Origin: Oscillospiraceae bacterium
GTDB lineage: Bacteria; Bacillota; Clostridia; Oscillospirales; Acutalibacteraceae
Assembly: GCA_015065615.1 (NCBI GenBank)
Contig: SVPY01000008.1
Location: 1-64,000 of the forward strand
DNA: 64,000 nt
Direction: 5' to 3'
Positions 1 to 9,064 of the stretch are shown here, piece by piece (the stretch's first letter is position 1; each line of letters begins with the position of its first letter). The notes beneath the pieces were generated by a model that saw only the letters and a list, made by a program, of their open reading frames with translations, searched no databases and was not told the DNA's origin. A program made the translations under genes and the position numbers.

Positions 1-152
1 ACAACCATGAGCGAATCCAAAACAGAACGGGAGTGGCGCCGCTGACGCTACGCCACTCCGCTTAAAATTCAATTATCCTGCAAGGGAATCCCTTTTTTGT
101 GCTGTTCGCACAAACTGGGGCAGTCTATTTAAACAGCGCCCTTTTAAAATTA
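1..152. other. Non-coding left edge with two dyads
   Basis: No gene is supported here. The stretch lies 3' of the minus-strand asparaginase gene. It holds a GC-rich dyad at about 31-60 (GGAGTGGCG paired with CGCCACTCC) and a smaller one at about 99-115 (TTTGTGC / GCACAAA). Either could end asparaginase transcription, but neither has a convincing U-tract on the minus strand. Confidence 0.35.
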
Positions 153-1172
153 TCATAAATGTTTTTCGAATTTAAACACAGGCTTAAAAGAGCCTACGGG
201 AGTACCGTTATCGTTTATAACGGTGTTGCTGTGAATTTCTTCCAGCTTTTTATCGATTTCGGGGTTAATGTACCCTATCTGATTGAAAATTTCTCTTACA
301 AGGCTGGGAATCAGGTCCATATTGCCGTCAACTGTTTTGAAAGCAATACCGATTCTTTCTTTTTTAAGACCTATACAGTAAACGCCGTTGGCACCGCTTT
401 TTGCTATAATGTTGGGGTCTGCGTTCAGTACGGTACAGCGGCTGCCCGTACCGCGTATCATTTCAGGGGCTTTATTCATTCTGGGAACGAATTTATGTGC
501 CGCCTCCATTAAAATATCGTCCTTAATTGTATCGATGCAGGCAAGATTTTTAAAAGCGATGGCGATATTTTTCATAGGGTAGGCAAATACGGGTACTCCG
601 CATCCGTCAATACCGATTATTACCTTCTCTTCGGGGAATTCCGAAAATACGCTCATGGTACGTAAAACTTCCTGCTGACAAATTGAGTCTATTCTCCAGT
701 AATCCTTAACGTCGCCGCCCATTTCGCGCTGAGTGAGCATTAAAGCCGCGTGCTTGCCGGAGCAATTGTGGTAGAGTTTATTTTTGGGGAGACCTTCTCT
801 TATTCTATCCTCATTTGCATAAGCGGCGCTGGGGGCAGCGGGCTTCATAATGAGGTCATCGCATTTGAGGTCTGCTTTTTTAAATATGGATTTAAGGGTA
901 TCTATGTGGAACTTTTCACCCATATGGGAGCCTGCGAAAATTGCGGATTCTTTTTCCGTAATGCCGTACTTTTTGTCAATATCACGGGCAATAACGGGCA
1001 GGCACTGAATAGGCTTACTTGCGCTTCTGTAGTAAACCATAGCATCGCTGTCGCCTGCTGAGTAAATTACCTTACCTTTTTCATCAACTACCGTAATATA
1101 ACCGTAATGAGTAAGGTCCAAAAGCTCACCGCGGTATTCTCCCAGAAGAAGAGCAGGTTTGTTCATATTCAT
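153..1172 (-). CDS. L-asparaginase, thermolabile type (Asparaginase_II family)
   Basis: Predicted cytosolic L-asparaginase, hydrolysing L-asparagine to aspartate and ammonia. At 339 residues it has the usual length of the Rhizobium etli inducible-type family, which is unrelated to the E. coli AnsA/AnsB fold. Visible family marks are RSASKP near residues 49-54 (catalytic Ser50 and Lys53 by family analogy), NCSGKH near 136-141 (Cys137/Lys140, the metal-linked pair in the R. etli enzyme) and DGCGVP near 189-194. No signal peptide is present. The start has an AAAAGG ribosome site; a second in-frame ATG two codons later is also possible. The gene is monocistronic with its own strong promoter at 1207-1235 and is divergent from cutC. 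Confidence 0.9.
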   Translation of the reverse strand: MNMNKPALLLGEYRGELLDLTHYGYITVVDEKGKVIYSAGDSDAMVYYRSASKPIQCLPVIARDIDKKYGITEKESAIFAGSHMGEKFHIDTLKSIFKKADLKCDDLIMKPAAPSAAYANEDRIREGLPKNKLYHNCSGKHAALMLTQREMGGDVKDYWRIDSICQQEVLRTMSVFSEFPEEKVIIGIDGCGVPVFAYPMKNIAIAFKNLACIDTIKDDILMEAAHKFVPRMNKAPEMIRGTGSRCTVLNADPNIIAKSGANGVYCIGLKKERIGIAFKTVDGNMDLIPSLVREIFNQIGYINPEIDKKLEEIHSNTVINDNGTPVGSFKPVFKFEKHL

Positions 1173-1206
1173 ATCATCCTTTTAGTTTTATTAATTATTA
1201 AATTTA

Positions 1207-1235
1207 TGGTATATTAAAATATAAATACTGTCAAT
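1207..1235 (-). promoter_or_regulatory. Sigma-A promoter of the asparaginase gene
   Basis: Reading the minus strand, TTGACA (1230-1235) and TACCAT (1207-1212) are separated by exactly 17 nt, about 35 nt upstream of the start codon. Confidence 0.75.
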
Positions 1236-1348
1236 GGAAAATTCTGCTGAGGATTTGGATATTTTTGCTGTTGACGGGGAACGGAAGATAATATAAAATT
1301 AAATCATAAATAATAAATTATCGATTATCACATAAAGAGGACTTTATA

Positions 1349-2134
1349 ATGGGTAAAAAAGTATTGTTTGAAGTGTGCTGCGGATGTCTGGAAGATGCCA
1401 TAAATGCCGAAAAAGGCGGGGCAGATAGAATTGAGCTTAATTCCGCGCTGTTTTTAGGCGGTTTAACTCCCGGCGCAGGACTTTTAAGGGAAGTAAAAAA
1501 GCATATAAAAATACCCGTTATGTGTATGCTTAGACCCAGAGAAGGGGGATTTTGCTACACGGATTTTGATTATAAGACCATTTTGGCAGAGGCTGAAGCT
1601 TTAATTGAAGCCGGAGCGGACGGAATAGTTTTCGGGTTTTTAACTAACGAGGGTGAAGTTGACGTCAAGCGCACAAAAGAGCTTATTGATTTAATTAAAA
1701 GCAAGTGTGAGAAGGAAAATAAGAAAACAGATGTTGAGATAGTTTTTCACCGCGCTTTTGATTTAATTCCCGACGTTTATAAAGCTATGGATACCCTTAT
1801 TTCCTTGGGGGTAAACAGAATTCTTACAAGCGGTCAAAAACCTTCGGCTTTTGAAGGCAGGGACTGCATCAAAAACCTTGTAAAATACGGTGAGAGTAAA
1901 ATTGAAATTCTACCGGGCGGCGGGGTAAATAAAAATAACGCAAAAGAGCTTATAGAATATACCGGTGTAAGCGCTGTTCACGCTTCAGCCCGAAGCGAGA
2001 GAACCGATAAAAGCGGGCTTTTAAATCCCGAAATTTTCTTCGGCGGCAAAATTGACGGTAAATTTAACCCCGAGCATATATATAAAGTTACAAACGAAAA
2101 CCTCGTAAGGGAAGTAGTTGAGGCTATAAAATAA
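1349..2134 (+). CDS. cutC: CutC family protein
   Basis: A 261-residue TIM-barrel protein of the CutC family. The N-terminus carries the family pattern FEVCCGC..DA..AEKGGADRIELN, followed by GGLTPGAG, MLRPREGGFCY, VFHRAFD, LTSGQ and a C-terminal ASARSE stretch. CutC was named for copper homeostasis in E. coli; the molecular activity is still uncertain and a direct copper role is debated, so the family call is firmer than the function. The gene stands alone, divergent from asparaginase, with an AGAGGA ribosome site about 9 nt before ATG and a terminator directly after the stop. Confidence 0.9.
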   Translation: MGKKVLFEVCCGCLEDAINAEKGGADRIELNSALFLGGLTPGAGLLREVKKHIKIPVMCMLRPREGGFCYTDFDYKTILAEAEALIEAGADGIVFGFLTNEGEVDVKRTKELIDLIKSKCEKENKKTDVEIVFHRAFDLIPDVYKAMDTLISLGVNRILTSGQKPSAFEGRDCIKNLVKYGESKIEILPGGGVNKNNAKELIEYTGVSAVHASARSERTDKSGLLNPEIFFGGKIDGKFNPEHIYKVTNENLVREVVEAIK

Positions 2135-2137
2135 AAG

Positions 2138-2170
2138 AAAGGCCTGAAGTGATAAGCTTCAGGTCTTTTA
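2138..2170 (+). terminator. Intrinsic terminator after cutC
   Basis: A 12-bp stem (AAAGGCCTGAAG with CTTCAGGTCTTT, one G-U pair), a 7-nt loop and a T-rich 3' side just after the cutC stop. It may also serve the converging DUF5107 operon. Confidence 0.8.
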
Positions 2171-2181
2171 GTTTGGCAATT

Positions 2182-4287
2182 TTAATTTGAAATGCGGTAT
2201 TTGTTCTTTCTATCAAAGGACATACGGAAGTCAATTTCCTTGGGAGGAGGACAAGTATCGTAAGCTTCGTCTATTAAATCGGCAAGAATGTTATTATCGG
2301 GGTCTTCTATGCCGCGTTCTTTTGCCATTTTAAGGGCATTGTATTCAAACCAAATATCAGTAAGAGTGCACTCGCCCTCACGGATATCGGCATATTCGCC
2401 GTGGGCAAAAACTTTTTCAATCTGCTCAAGCTTTTTAAGCTTAATAGCGGTCTGAGCGGAAGTGAGCAGGAGCCTTTCTGCATTCTGAATATTTTCGGGC
2501 ATAGAGGTGTATAAATCCCAGGCTTTCTGATATTTACCGTGCCTGTTAAGCCAGCCCATATATTCGCCTGCGAAGGCAAAGTCCACGGTGGCGGCAGGGA
2601 GTTTAAATACCTCGTCGTAGTATTTTTCTGCAGCTTCGTAGTCGCCCTTTTCGTTTGCCATACTGAATAAGCACCTTAACGCCCATACCGAGGGCTGAAG
2701 CTTAACGGATTCTTCGAAGGCGGCTATTGCTTTTTCGCGGAATTCGGGGTATTTGCCCCAGCGTGAAGCCTCGCTTGAAATTTTTCTACGCTCCATCATT
2801 TCCGCAAGCATTACGCCGTAGTGATATAAGGAATACCATGTCTTGTTATTTTCAAGGCTGTTTTCAAGAAGTTTCATCCATTTGGGAGAGACCATATAAG
2901 AGGGAGGAATGACGTTTACGTTTTCCTCGGGCAGCGCGCCGTTATTAAATAGACTCAGCCACGGGTACTGCTCAGCGCCTATTGTGGAAAGGGGGAAGCA
3001 TACGCTTTCCGGGAATTTAACGTTTTCTTCTTTTTCAGTTCTCAGTTTTTCAAGTGCGCCCCATCCGCTTGCCGTGTGGATAATATCCTTTTCGTTTACG
3101 GGTGTTTTGGCAATTTCACTATAATATTCGTTAATTTCCAAAAGCTTGTTTTCGGGAATTACAGTTTCGAGGCTTTCTTCCATATATTTATTAGCTTCGC
3201 TTAATGAAGGCTGGTGGAGTTTTTCTTTATTAAGCTTAATGCCGCCAAAGCAGTGAGTCCATTCAAAAGAAGTTTTTGCAGGGAAAAGTTTATCGTGCAG
3301 CTGTGAGCGGGCAAAGCCTCCCTGAATTTCTATATAGTCGCCCTTATCGGGGTCAGAAAGGAAATCCTGCCAATGTTTACCTGCGCTGTGGTTGCCCCAG
3401 CAGAACATTTTATGGTAAAGAAGAGGTGCGGTTGCACGGTCGAAAAATACCAGACCGTCACTGTAGGCGCCGCTTTCCCATGAGCTCTTTATACCGTCGG
3501 GGCTTTGGAAGAAATAGTCGAATGAACGGGATGCGTTATGAGGGTATGAAAGATCCTTACCGGGGAAAAGTGAAATTTCAGGTAAAGTATCATAGGTCAT
3601 ACCTGTAGAGAATACTATTGCCTTCTGTGTGGAAGAAAGCACTCTTGTGTTGCCGTCCTCGGGAATGGCGATATTTGTCCACCAGTATGTAGTTGTATCT
3701 TCTTCAAAGGGGTTAAAAACTTTGATATGAGCGAAAAGAACGGGAGAATCTTCGGGAAGATGGAAGTCCATCTGATAAACAGCGTTTTTGTTTCGTTCAA
3801 ATTCGTACATTCTTACAAATTCATTATTTTCACTATCTTTTAATATAGCTGCAAAAATATTGTCGCAGGTAAAATAGTGGTGACCGAGAGCGCCGAAATT
3901 CCACTCAATACCGCCTGAAAGCCATGCGTTTCTCAGGGCAAGGTTACCCGGCTGATATACAGGGTTGCTCATTAAAAGCTCACGGCCGTTCACTTTATCG
4001 AAAAGTGAATAAAGTCTGCCGCCATCCTCAGGCCAGAAAACTGCCTTCAGATAACTGTTTTCCATTACAATAGTCTTTTTCTTAATGGGAATACGCTTTC
4101 TTGAGTAGCGGTCCTGCATTTTATAAGGTAAAACGGGGCTGCGGTTACCTAAATCTACTTTTAAGAAATCAGGGAAATCTGCAGAACATTCAACCTTAAC
4201 TTCGTTTTTATTGTGAAATATGGGAAGGGGATTCGTGCCTTCCAACGGTGCGCCGTAAATGGTCATAACGTCTATTTTAATTGACAT
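2182..4287 (-). CDS. DUF5107 / TPR carbohydrate-type protein
   Basis: A protein of about 701 residues. The N-terminal half resembles DUF5107, a galactose-mutarotase-like beta-sandwich found in gut bacteria near glycan-use genes (markers: GGRLYSL, GGIEWNFG, YWWTNIAIPE). The C-terminal third, from about residue 480, is alpha-helical with TPR-like repeats (ALRCLFSMANEKGDYEAAEKYY). No signal peptide is seen, so it should be cytosolic. The ORF track begins at a GTG (4296) that sits only one base from the AAAGGAG; the ATG at 4287 has a 10-nt spacing and is the better start. It is the last gene of a six-gene minus-strand run, 32 bp after namZ. Substrate unknown. Confidence 0.75.
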   Translation of the reverse strand: MSIKIDVMTIYGAPLEGTNPLPIFHNKNEVKVECSADFPDFLKVDLGNRSPVLPYKMQDRYSRKRIPIKKKTIVMENSYLKAVFWPEDGGRLYSLFDKVNGRELLMSNPVYQPGNLALRNAWLSGGIEWNFGALGHHYFTCDNIFAAILKDSENNEFVRMYEFERNKNAVYQMDFHLPEDSPVLFAHIKVFNPFEEDTTTYWWTNIAIPEDGNTRVLSSTQKAIVFSTGMTYDTLPEISLFPGKDLSYPHNASRSFDYFFQSPDGIKSSWESGAYSDGLVFFDRATAPLLYHKMFCWGNHSAGKHWQDFLSDPDKGDYIEIQGGFARSQLHDKLFPAKTSFEWTHCFGGIKLNKEKLHQPSLSEANKYMEESLETVIPENKLLEINEYYSEIAKTPVNEKDIIHTASGWGALEKLRTEKEENVKFPESVCFPLSTIGAEQYPWLSLFNNGALPEENVNVIPPSYMVSPKWMKLLENSLENNKTWYSLYHYGVMLAEMMERRKISSEASRWGKYPEFREKAIAAFEESVKLQPSVWALRCLFSMANEKGDYEAAEKYYDEVFKLPAATVDFAFAGEYMGWLNRHGKYQKAWDLYTSMPENIQNAERLLLTSAQTAIKLKKLEQIEKVFAHGEYADIREGECTLTDIWFEYNALKMAKERGIEDPDNNILADLIDEAYDTCPPPKEIDFRMSFDRKNKYRISN

Positions 4288-4319
4288 TGAGATCACGCTC
4301 CTTTTTTAGGGTATAAAAT

Positions 4320-5474
4320 TCAATATAATAAGTAAGCTTTGCGCTCTTCTTTAAAGCTTTCAAGTCCTGCTTTTTGTGAAGCTAAATATGAGGCTACGTC
4401 AAAATCCTTTGAAAAAACCTTTTTGGTTCCTACAAGGCGGGCTAAAGATTCGTTGAAAATACATTCAGCGGGGTATAAATCGCTTATAACCTTAAGTAAA
4501 TAAAGGCCTGTGGCGTAGGCGTCTATAGCGTTTCTTTCTTTCACGTGAAGCTGTATGCCTGAGCAAAGTTCACCTGCGTATTTATGGAAAGTAGGTGTAA
4601 ATGCACATGGACGCATTACCATGCCTGAAAAAGTTTCTTTGGCTTCAAGAGGCAAAGAATACATAGCATCTATTACTTTATTTGGGTTCAGCCAAGGTGC
4701 TCCGAATAATTCGAAGGGCTTTGTGGTGCCTCTGCCTTCAGAAACGGCGGTGCCTTCAAAAAAGCAAGTGCCGGGGTAAAGAATGTTAGTATCAAGGGAA
4801 GGCATATTGGGTGAAGGTGGTACGAAAAGAAGATCGGTATCGTCAAACCACATATCCCTTTCCCATCCTTCACATCGAACTACGGATATATCAGCACCTA
4901 CAGAAAGATGCGAATTAAACCATAGTGCCAATTCACCCATGGTCATACCGCATAAAGCAGGCTGTGAAACTACTGCTCCTACACCTGAAACGCAGTCCTC
5001 ATCAATACGGTTGCCGCGAATATTGATGCCGCCTATGGGGTTAATTCGGTCAAGAACAATAAGCGGAATATTTGATTTAGCCGCAAGGCGCATAGAATCA
5101 AGGAGAGTGAACTGATACGTATAGTAACGCACGCCAATATCCTGTATATCAAATACCACTGCATCGAGAGAGGCGAATACCTTTTCAGCTTCGGTTCTTC
5201 CTTTGCCGAATAAATCGTAAATCGGTACGCCTGTTTCAGAGTCTATGGCACCGCTTCCGTCGTGACCGCCTGCCTGAGCCGCACCGCGAATTCCGTGTTC
5301 GGGGCCGAAAAGCGCTTTTAAACAGTATTTTTCGTTTAAAATAGCAGAAGTGGCTTTAAGTTCTCGGGTTACACCGGACATATTGGTAATAAGGCCTAAT
5401 TGTTTGCCACAGAGCAGAGCCTTTGCTTCTGTGGAGTCAATAAGGTCGCATCCGTTATAAACTTTAGCTTTCAT
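4320..5474 (-). CDS. namZ: NamZ-like exo-beta-N-acetylmuramidase (DUF1343)
   Basis: A 384-residue DUF1343 protein. The B. subtilis member NamZ removes terminal MurNAc from peptidoglycan fragments and defined family GH171. Family signatures are visible: GLITNMSGV, FGPEHGIRG, DIQDIGVRYYTY, LDRINPIGG, VPPSPNMP and SEGRGTTKPFE. The Bacillus enzyme is secreted, whereas this one has no signal peptide, which suggests use on imported muropeptides. The ATG at 5474 has AAAGAGGT 7 nt upstream; the longer track start adds ten unconvincing residues. It is fifth in the nudF-DUF5107 run, after a 114-bp gap behind the esterase gene, so a separate promoter is possible. Confidence 0.85.
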   Translation of the reverse strand: MKAKVYNGCDLIDSTEAKALLCGKQLGLITNMSGVTRELKATSAILNEKYCLKALFGPEHGIRGAAQAGGHDGSGAIDSETGVPIYDLFGKGRTEAEKVFASLDAVVFDIQDIGVRYYTYQFTLLDSMRLAAKSNIPLIVLDRINPIGGINIRGNRIDEDCVSGVGAVVSQPALCGMTMGELALWFNSHLSVGADISVVRCEGWERDMWFDDTDLLFVPPSPNMPSLDTNILYPGTCFFEGTAVSEGRGTTKPFELFGAPWLNPNKVIDAMYSLPLEAKETFSGMVMRPCAFTPTFHKYAGELCSGIQLHVKERNAIDAYATGLYLLKVISDLYPAECIFNESLARLVGTKKVFSKDFDVASYLASQKAGLESFKEERKAYLLY

Positions 5475-5588
5475 ATAAAGACCTCTTTTCAAGTTCATAA
5501 CCAAGTTGTGTTTGAAAAGCAGGAATGAATCGCAAAAAATAAATTTACGGCATTCCGGCTTTGTTTACTTTGTGGAAACTACGTGCTT

Positions 5589-6509
5589 TTATGCGTACAT
5601 AGTAACGAAGGAGAGCATCAATCTATCGAAATCGCGGTTATAGCCGTGACCTCTGTCCTTCATTTCGAAAAGAAGCTTGGTAGCGTCGATTTTTTCATAA
5701 AGATTTTTAACGGTTTCGGGCGGGCATACGTCGTCCTTTGTGCCTGCAGTTAAAAGTACGGGGAAATTAAATCTGTGGGTATGATTTAAAGTATCGCAAA
5801 GACCGATATAGTGCCAGAATTCTTTCTCGTCCATAACTCTTAAGGCTCTTTTTAAAATATAGTAAGCGCCGCGGAAATCGGCAAGAGGGATATCAGTTAA
5901 ATAAGGCTCGTCCGCCATTACGCATCTTGTGCCTCTGCCTGAGAAAACAGATGCCAAAAGGAGACTTCCGCCGCCGCCCTGGCTTGTGCCGTGGAAGCTT
6001 ACGCGGTTGGGAATTACGGCACCTGTCTGCTGCCAAGCCCATTTAACGGCAACTGTGCACTGTAAAAGCCACTCAAAGTAGCCTTTTTCGCCCTTACTTC
6101 TTGCTGTATCGGGGAAAACGGGCCAATCGGAATTTTCCTCAAGCTTTTCGTTGGGTATGCCGTCGGGAGTCCAGTAGCCCATGGGGCAGATGCTTAAAAC
6201 CGCGTAGTTATGTACGGATGCAGAGGGGGTGAGCACCATCTCGCCGCCGTAACCGGGCACGAAGGCAACTAAAGGACGGGGACCGCTTATGGGCGCAAAC
6301 CACGCGCAGTAGAAGGGATCCATACCCTCTATGGTAAATTTTATCATGGCGGGGTTTAAATAGGTCATACCGAAGCGCTCACCGAAAAATGACCTGCCTG
6401 TATCTTCTACTGTATATTTAACGTTTTCGGAAGCTTCCCAGATTTTATCCATCCAAGCGTCAATTTCGTTTTTGTCGGGATAATATTTATATCTTTCGCA
6501 AATTTCCAT
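5589..6509 (-). CDS. CE7-type acetyl esterase (AXE1 family)
   Basis: A 306-residue alpha/beta hydrolase resembling the acetyl xylan esterase / cephalosporin C deacetylase family (CE7), which removes acetyl groups from short acylated sugars in the cytoplasm. The nucleophile elbow GTSQGGG gives Ser176. AGTKDD near 255-260 supplies the acid and DRGHGYN near 285-291 supplies His288. Length is close to the usual 310-325. The RGQ motif and oxyanion features typical of the best-studied enzymes are not all obvious, so deacetylase specificity is inference. It follows the M28 peptidase gene by 17 bp. Confidence 0.8.
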   Translation of the reverse strand: MEICERYKYYPDKNEIDAWMDKIWEASENVKYTVEDTGRSFFGERFGMTYLNPAMIKFTIEGMDPFYCAWFAPISGPRPLVAFVPGYGGEMVLTPSASVHNYAVLSICPMGYWTPDGIPNEKLEENSDWPVFPDTARSKGEKGYFEWLLQCTVAVKWAWQQTGAVIPNRVSFHGTSQGGGGSLLLASVFSGRGTRCVMADEPYLTDIPLADFRGAYYILKRALRVMDEKEFWHYIGLCDTLNHTHRFNFPVLLTAGTKDDVCPPETVKNLYEKIDATKLLFEMKDRGHGYNRDFDRLMLSFVTMYA

Positions 6510-6526
6510 TTTAACTTTACATCTCC

Positions 6527-7798
6527 TTAAATTTCAACGCCGACTTCTTTAAGTTCTTTTCTGTAAAGGTAATTATCTACCTTTTCTCTTATATCGTCGG
6601 GAATAGCTCTCTTGAAGGGGAATACGTAGGAGTTGACCAAAGCCTCGGAATACTTTAAGATATGTGTACCTGTTTTCTCTAAAGCATCGGGCCATAAGTA
6701 ATCGATAACGTCGTGGCGGCAATGAATGTAACCGCCGCCGGGGGTGCAGTCTCTTTCAAAGTTAACGGCGGGAATGCCTTTATCGGCGAAGGGAATGGAA
6801 TCGGAAGAATAGATGCTCTTGTAAACGTCTACGCTGAAGCCGTTTATCTTCATAAAGGCATCTGTGTAGTGGGTTAAATCCTCGTCGGCAGTAACACCGC
6901 AGCGGTCTAAACCTAAGACGGCGCCGCCAACGTCTGCATTTATCATAAATATTGTTTTTTCTATTTCCTCGGGATTTGCTTTAACGTGGTACTTACTTCC
7001 CTCAAGACCGATTTCCTCAGCGCCGTACCAGCAGAATACAACCGTTCTCTTGGGAGGATTTTCCTTGAAGTAGCGCAGTAATTCCATAATAACAACGCTG
7101 CCTGCGCCGTTATCGTAAACGCCCGTGGAGAAGGGGACGCTGTCGTAATGAGCGCCGAAAGAAATTATTTCGTCGGGATATTCAGTACCCTCGATTTTAG
7201 CCACAACGTTGTGGGAAGTTATTACGTTTGCTCTGTTTTTGGTTGTCATGCGGACTTTGGATGCTTTTTTTGAGACTATTTCGAAAGCATCTTTGATTCT
7301 TATGTTAACACCGGGAATGATGCCGAATGCCTGCAAAGCGGAGCGAAGCTTTCTTGTGTAAAGGTCGCTGTCGTTTTCGGTATCACGCATTGTGCCGTCC
7401 ATAGTGATAAAGCCTATAGCGCCTGCTTCAATAAGCTTTCTGTACATAGGCACGCGCATATAGCCGTTTACCATTACGATTTTACCTTTAACGTTCTTTA
7501 AGTCCACTTCAAAGCCGTTGCCTGCATATACAAACTCAGCTTCTAAGTTTTCCACGCTTGCTGAGCACTTGTAAGCTGTAACTTCATATTTTTTGTTGTA
7601 GGGCTCTAAAACTTCAAGTTCCGCTTTTTCGATAACTGCGTCGCCTACTTCGAAGCTTTCAAGCTTTGCTTCTACACCGAAGCTCTCAATTTCAGCTTTT
7701 AAAATTTCGGCGGCTTTAAGTTCCTCGGCGGAACCTGCCTCTCTTATGAACCCGATTTTTTTCAAAAGTTCAAATGCTCTTTTACCAGAAACGTTCAT
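6527..7798 (-). CDS. M28 family zinc aminopeptidase with PA insert
   Basis: A 423-residue M28 peptidase, expected to bind two zinc ions and release N-terminal residues. Metal ligands appear in order as HYDS, DNGAGS, the catalytic pair in YGAEEIGLEG, NADVGG and the late HCRHD. Residues about 90-200 between the N-terminus and the catalytic core look like a PA (protease-associated) domain. There is no signal peptide, so it is probably cytosolic. Ribosome site AAGAGGT lies about 7 nt before ATG. It sits between serine dehydratase and the CE7 esterase in the same operon. Together with NamZ this points to breakdown of imported peptide or sugar fragments; that link is inference. Confidence 0.87.
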   Translation of the reverse strand: MNVSGKRAFELLKKIGFIREAGSAEELKAAEILKAEIESFGVEAKLESFEVGDAVIEKAELEVLEPYNKKYEVTAYKCSASVENLEAEFVYAGNGFEVDLKNVKGKIVMVNGYMRVPMYRKLIEAGAIGFITMDGTMRDTENDSDLYTRKLRSALQAFGIIPGVNIRIKDAFEIVSKKASKVRMTTKNRANVITSHNVVAKIEGTEYPDEIISFGAHYDSVPFSTGVYDNGAGSVVIMELLRYFKENPPKRTVVFCWYGAEEIGLEGSKYHVKANPEEIEKTIFMINADVGGAVLGLDRCGVTADEDLTHYTDAFMKINGFSVDVYKSIYSSDSIPFADKGIPAVNFERDCTPGGGYIHCRHDVIDYLWPDALEKTGTHILKYSEALVNSYVFPFKRAIPDDIREKVDNYLYRKELKEVGVEI

Positions 7799-7834
7799 AT
7801 CCGTTACCTCTTTTATTTTGTATTTATATTAATA

Positions 7835-9046
7835 TTAAAGCGAACCGGGGTAGTGCTTAGCAAGACCGCCTTCACTTGTTTCGCGGTATTTACTGAAAAG
7901 ATCTTTGCCCGTTTCGTACATTGTTTTGATAACAACGTCCAATGAAATTTTTCTTGTATAGGTTAAGAAATTTGCAAGGCTTAAGGCGTTTATCGCTCTC
8001 ATAGCCGCTACGGCGTTTCGCTCAATGCAGGGAATCTGCACTAAACCGCCGATGGGGTCGCAGGTCAAGCCCAAGTGATGCTCCATTGCAACCTCAGCTG
8101 CGTATTCGATCTGGTCAAGGTCCATTCCGTAAAGATGGCTTAGGCCCGCCGCCGCCATTGAACAGGCTGTGCCTATTTCCGCCTGACAGCCGCATTCTGC
8201 GCCGCTTATGGATGCTGTGCTCTTAATTATGTTGCCTATTAAACCTGCCGCCGCCAAAGCTTTTACTATTTCGTAATCGGTAAAGCCCTTTGTTTCCTGC
8301 ATATAGTAAAGAACCGAAGGTAAAACTCCGCAGGCGCCGCAGGTAGGAGCGGTAACTATTGTGCCGCCGCCTGCGTTTTCTTCGCTTACTGCGAAGGCGT
8401 AGGAGCAAACAAGGCGGTTTTCTCTTGTCTGTGGAGATTCATCAATATGGCGCTGAGCGTGAAGGTACCTTGCTTTTCTCTGCACCATAAGTCCGCCGGG
8501 CAGAATGCCGTCCGCGCGGAGTCCTTTTTTTACGGCGGATTTCATTGTGTCCCATACTTCTCTTAAGTAATCGAAAATCTCGTCACCTTCAATGTATTTA
8601 ACGTAATCGGAAAGGCTCATATCGTTATTAAGGCAGAATTCCTTAATTTCCGAAAAATGTTCAAGGGGATATACGTTTTCCGCCAAGGCGGCTTTTTCGC
8701 CTTCCAGCTCAATTTTGCCGCCGCCTACGCTGTAAACTTTCATAAAGCCCAAAAGATTTCCGTTAATATCGTAAGCTTCAAGCTCCATTGTGTTGGGGTG
8801 GTAAAGCTCCTCTTCGGGGGTATCCATAAATACTATTTCCGTTCTTACGGGAGCCAAAGCGGTTAAAATAACGCCGTCGGTCATATGACCCTTGCCGGTT
8901 TTTGAAAGTGAGCCGAAAAGCTTTACTTTGAAGGATGCGGCGAAAGGATATTTTTCTTTAAAAAGTCTTGCGGCCTTATCGGGACCCATAGTATGGGAAG
9001 ATGAAGGGCCTTTGCCGATTCTGTAAAGTTCACGTAGTGATTCCAT
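7835..9046 (-). CDS. sdaA: L-serine ammonia-lyase, iron-sulfur, single chain
   Basis: Single-chain [4Fe-4S] L-serine dehydratase converting L-serine to pyruvate and ammonia. GKGPSSSHTMGP near residues 11-22 opens the beta domain. Cluster and active-site cysteines fall in APTCGACG (236, 239), ECGCQAE (285, 287) and LTCDPIGG (329). At 403 residues it is shorter than the E. coli proteins (about 455) but contains both the alpha and beta parts that many Clostridia encode separately. It lies 18 bp downstream of nudF and upstream of the M28 peptidase. The iron-sulfur enzyme is oxygen-sensitive and fits an anaerobe. Confidence 0.92.
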   Translation of the reverse strand: MESLRELYRIGKGPSSSHTMGPDKAARLFKEKYPFAASFKVKLFGSLSKTGKGHMTDGVILTALAPVRTEIVFMDTPEEELYHPNTMELEAYDINGNLLGFMKVYSVGGGKIELEGEKAALAENVYPLEHFSEIKEFCLNNDMSLSDYVKYIEGDEIFDYLREVWDTMKSAVKKGLRADGILPGGLMVQRKARYLHAQRHIDESPQTRENRLVCSYAFAVSEENAGGGTIVTAPTCGACGVLPSVLYYMQETKGFTDYEIVKALAAAGLIGNIIKSTASISGAECGCQAEIGTACSMAAAGLSHLYGMDLDQIEYAAEVAMEHHLGLTCDPIGGLVQIPCIERNAVAAMRAINALSLANFLTYTRKISLDVVIKTMYETGKDLFSKYRETSEGGLAKHYPGSL

Positions 9047-9064
9047 TTTATTTACCCTTTTTAA

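Noticed and set aside
4288-4296. GTG start of the DUF5107 gene as given in the ORF track
   Set aside because: The AAAGGAG sits only 1 nt from this GTG; the ATG nine bases later has proper spacing.
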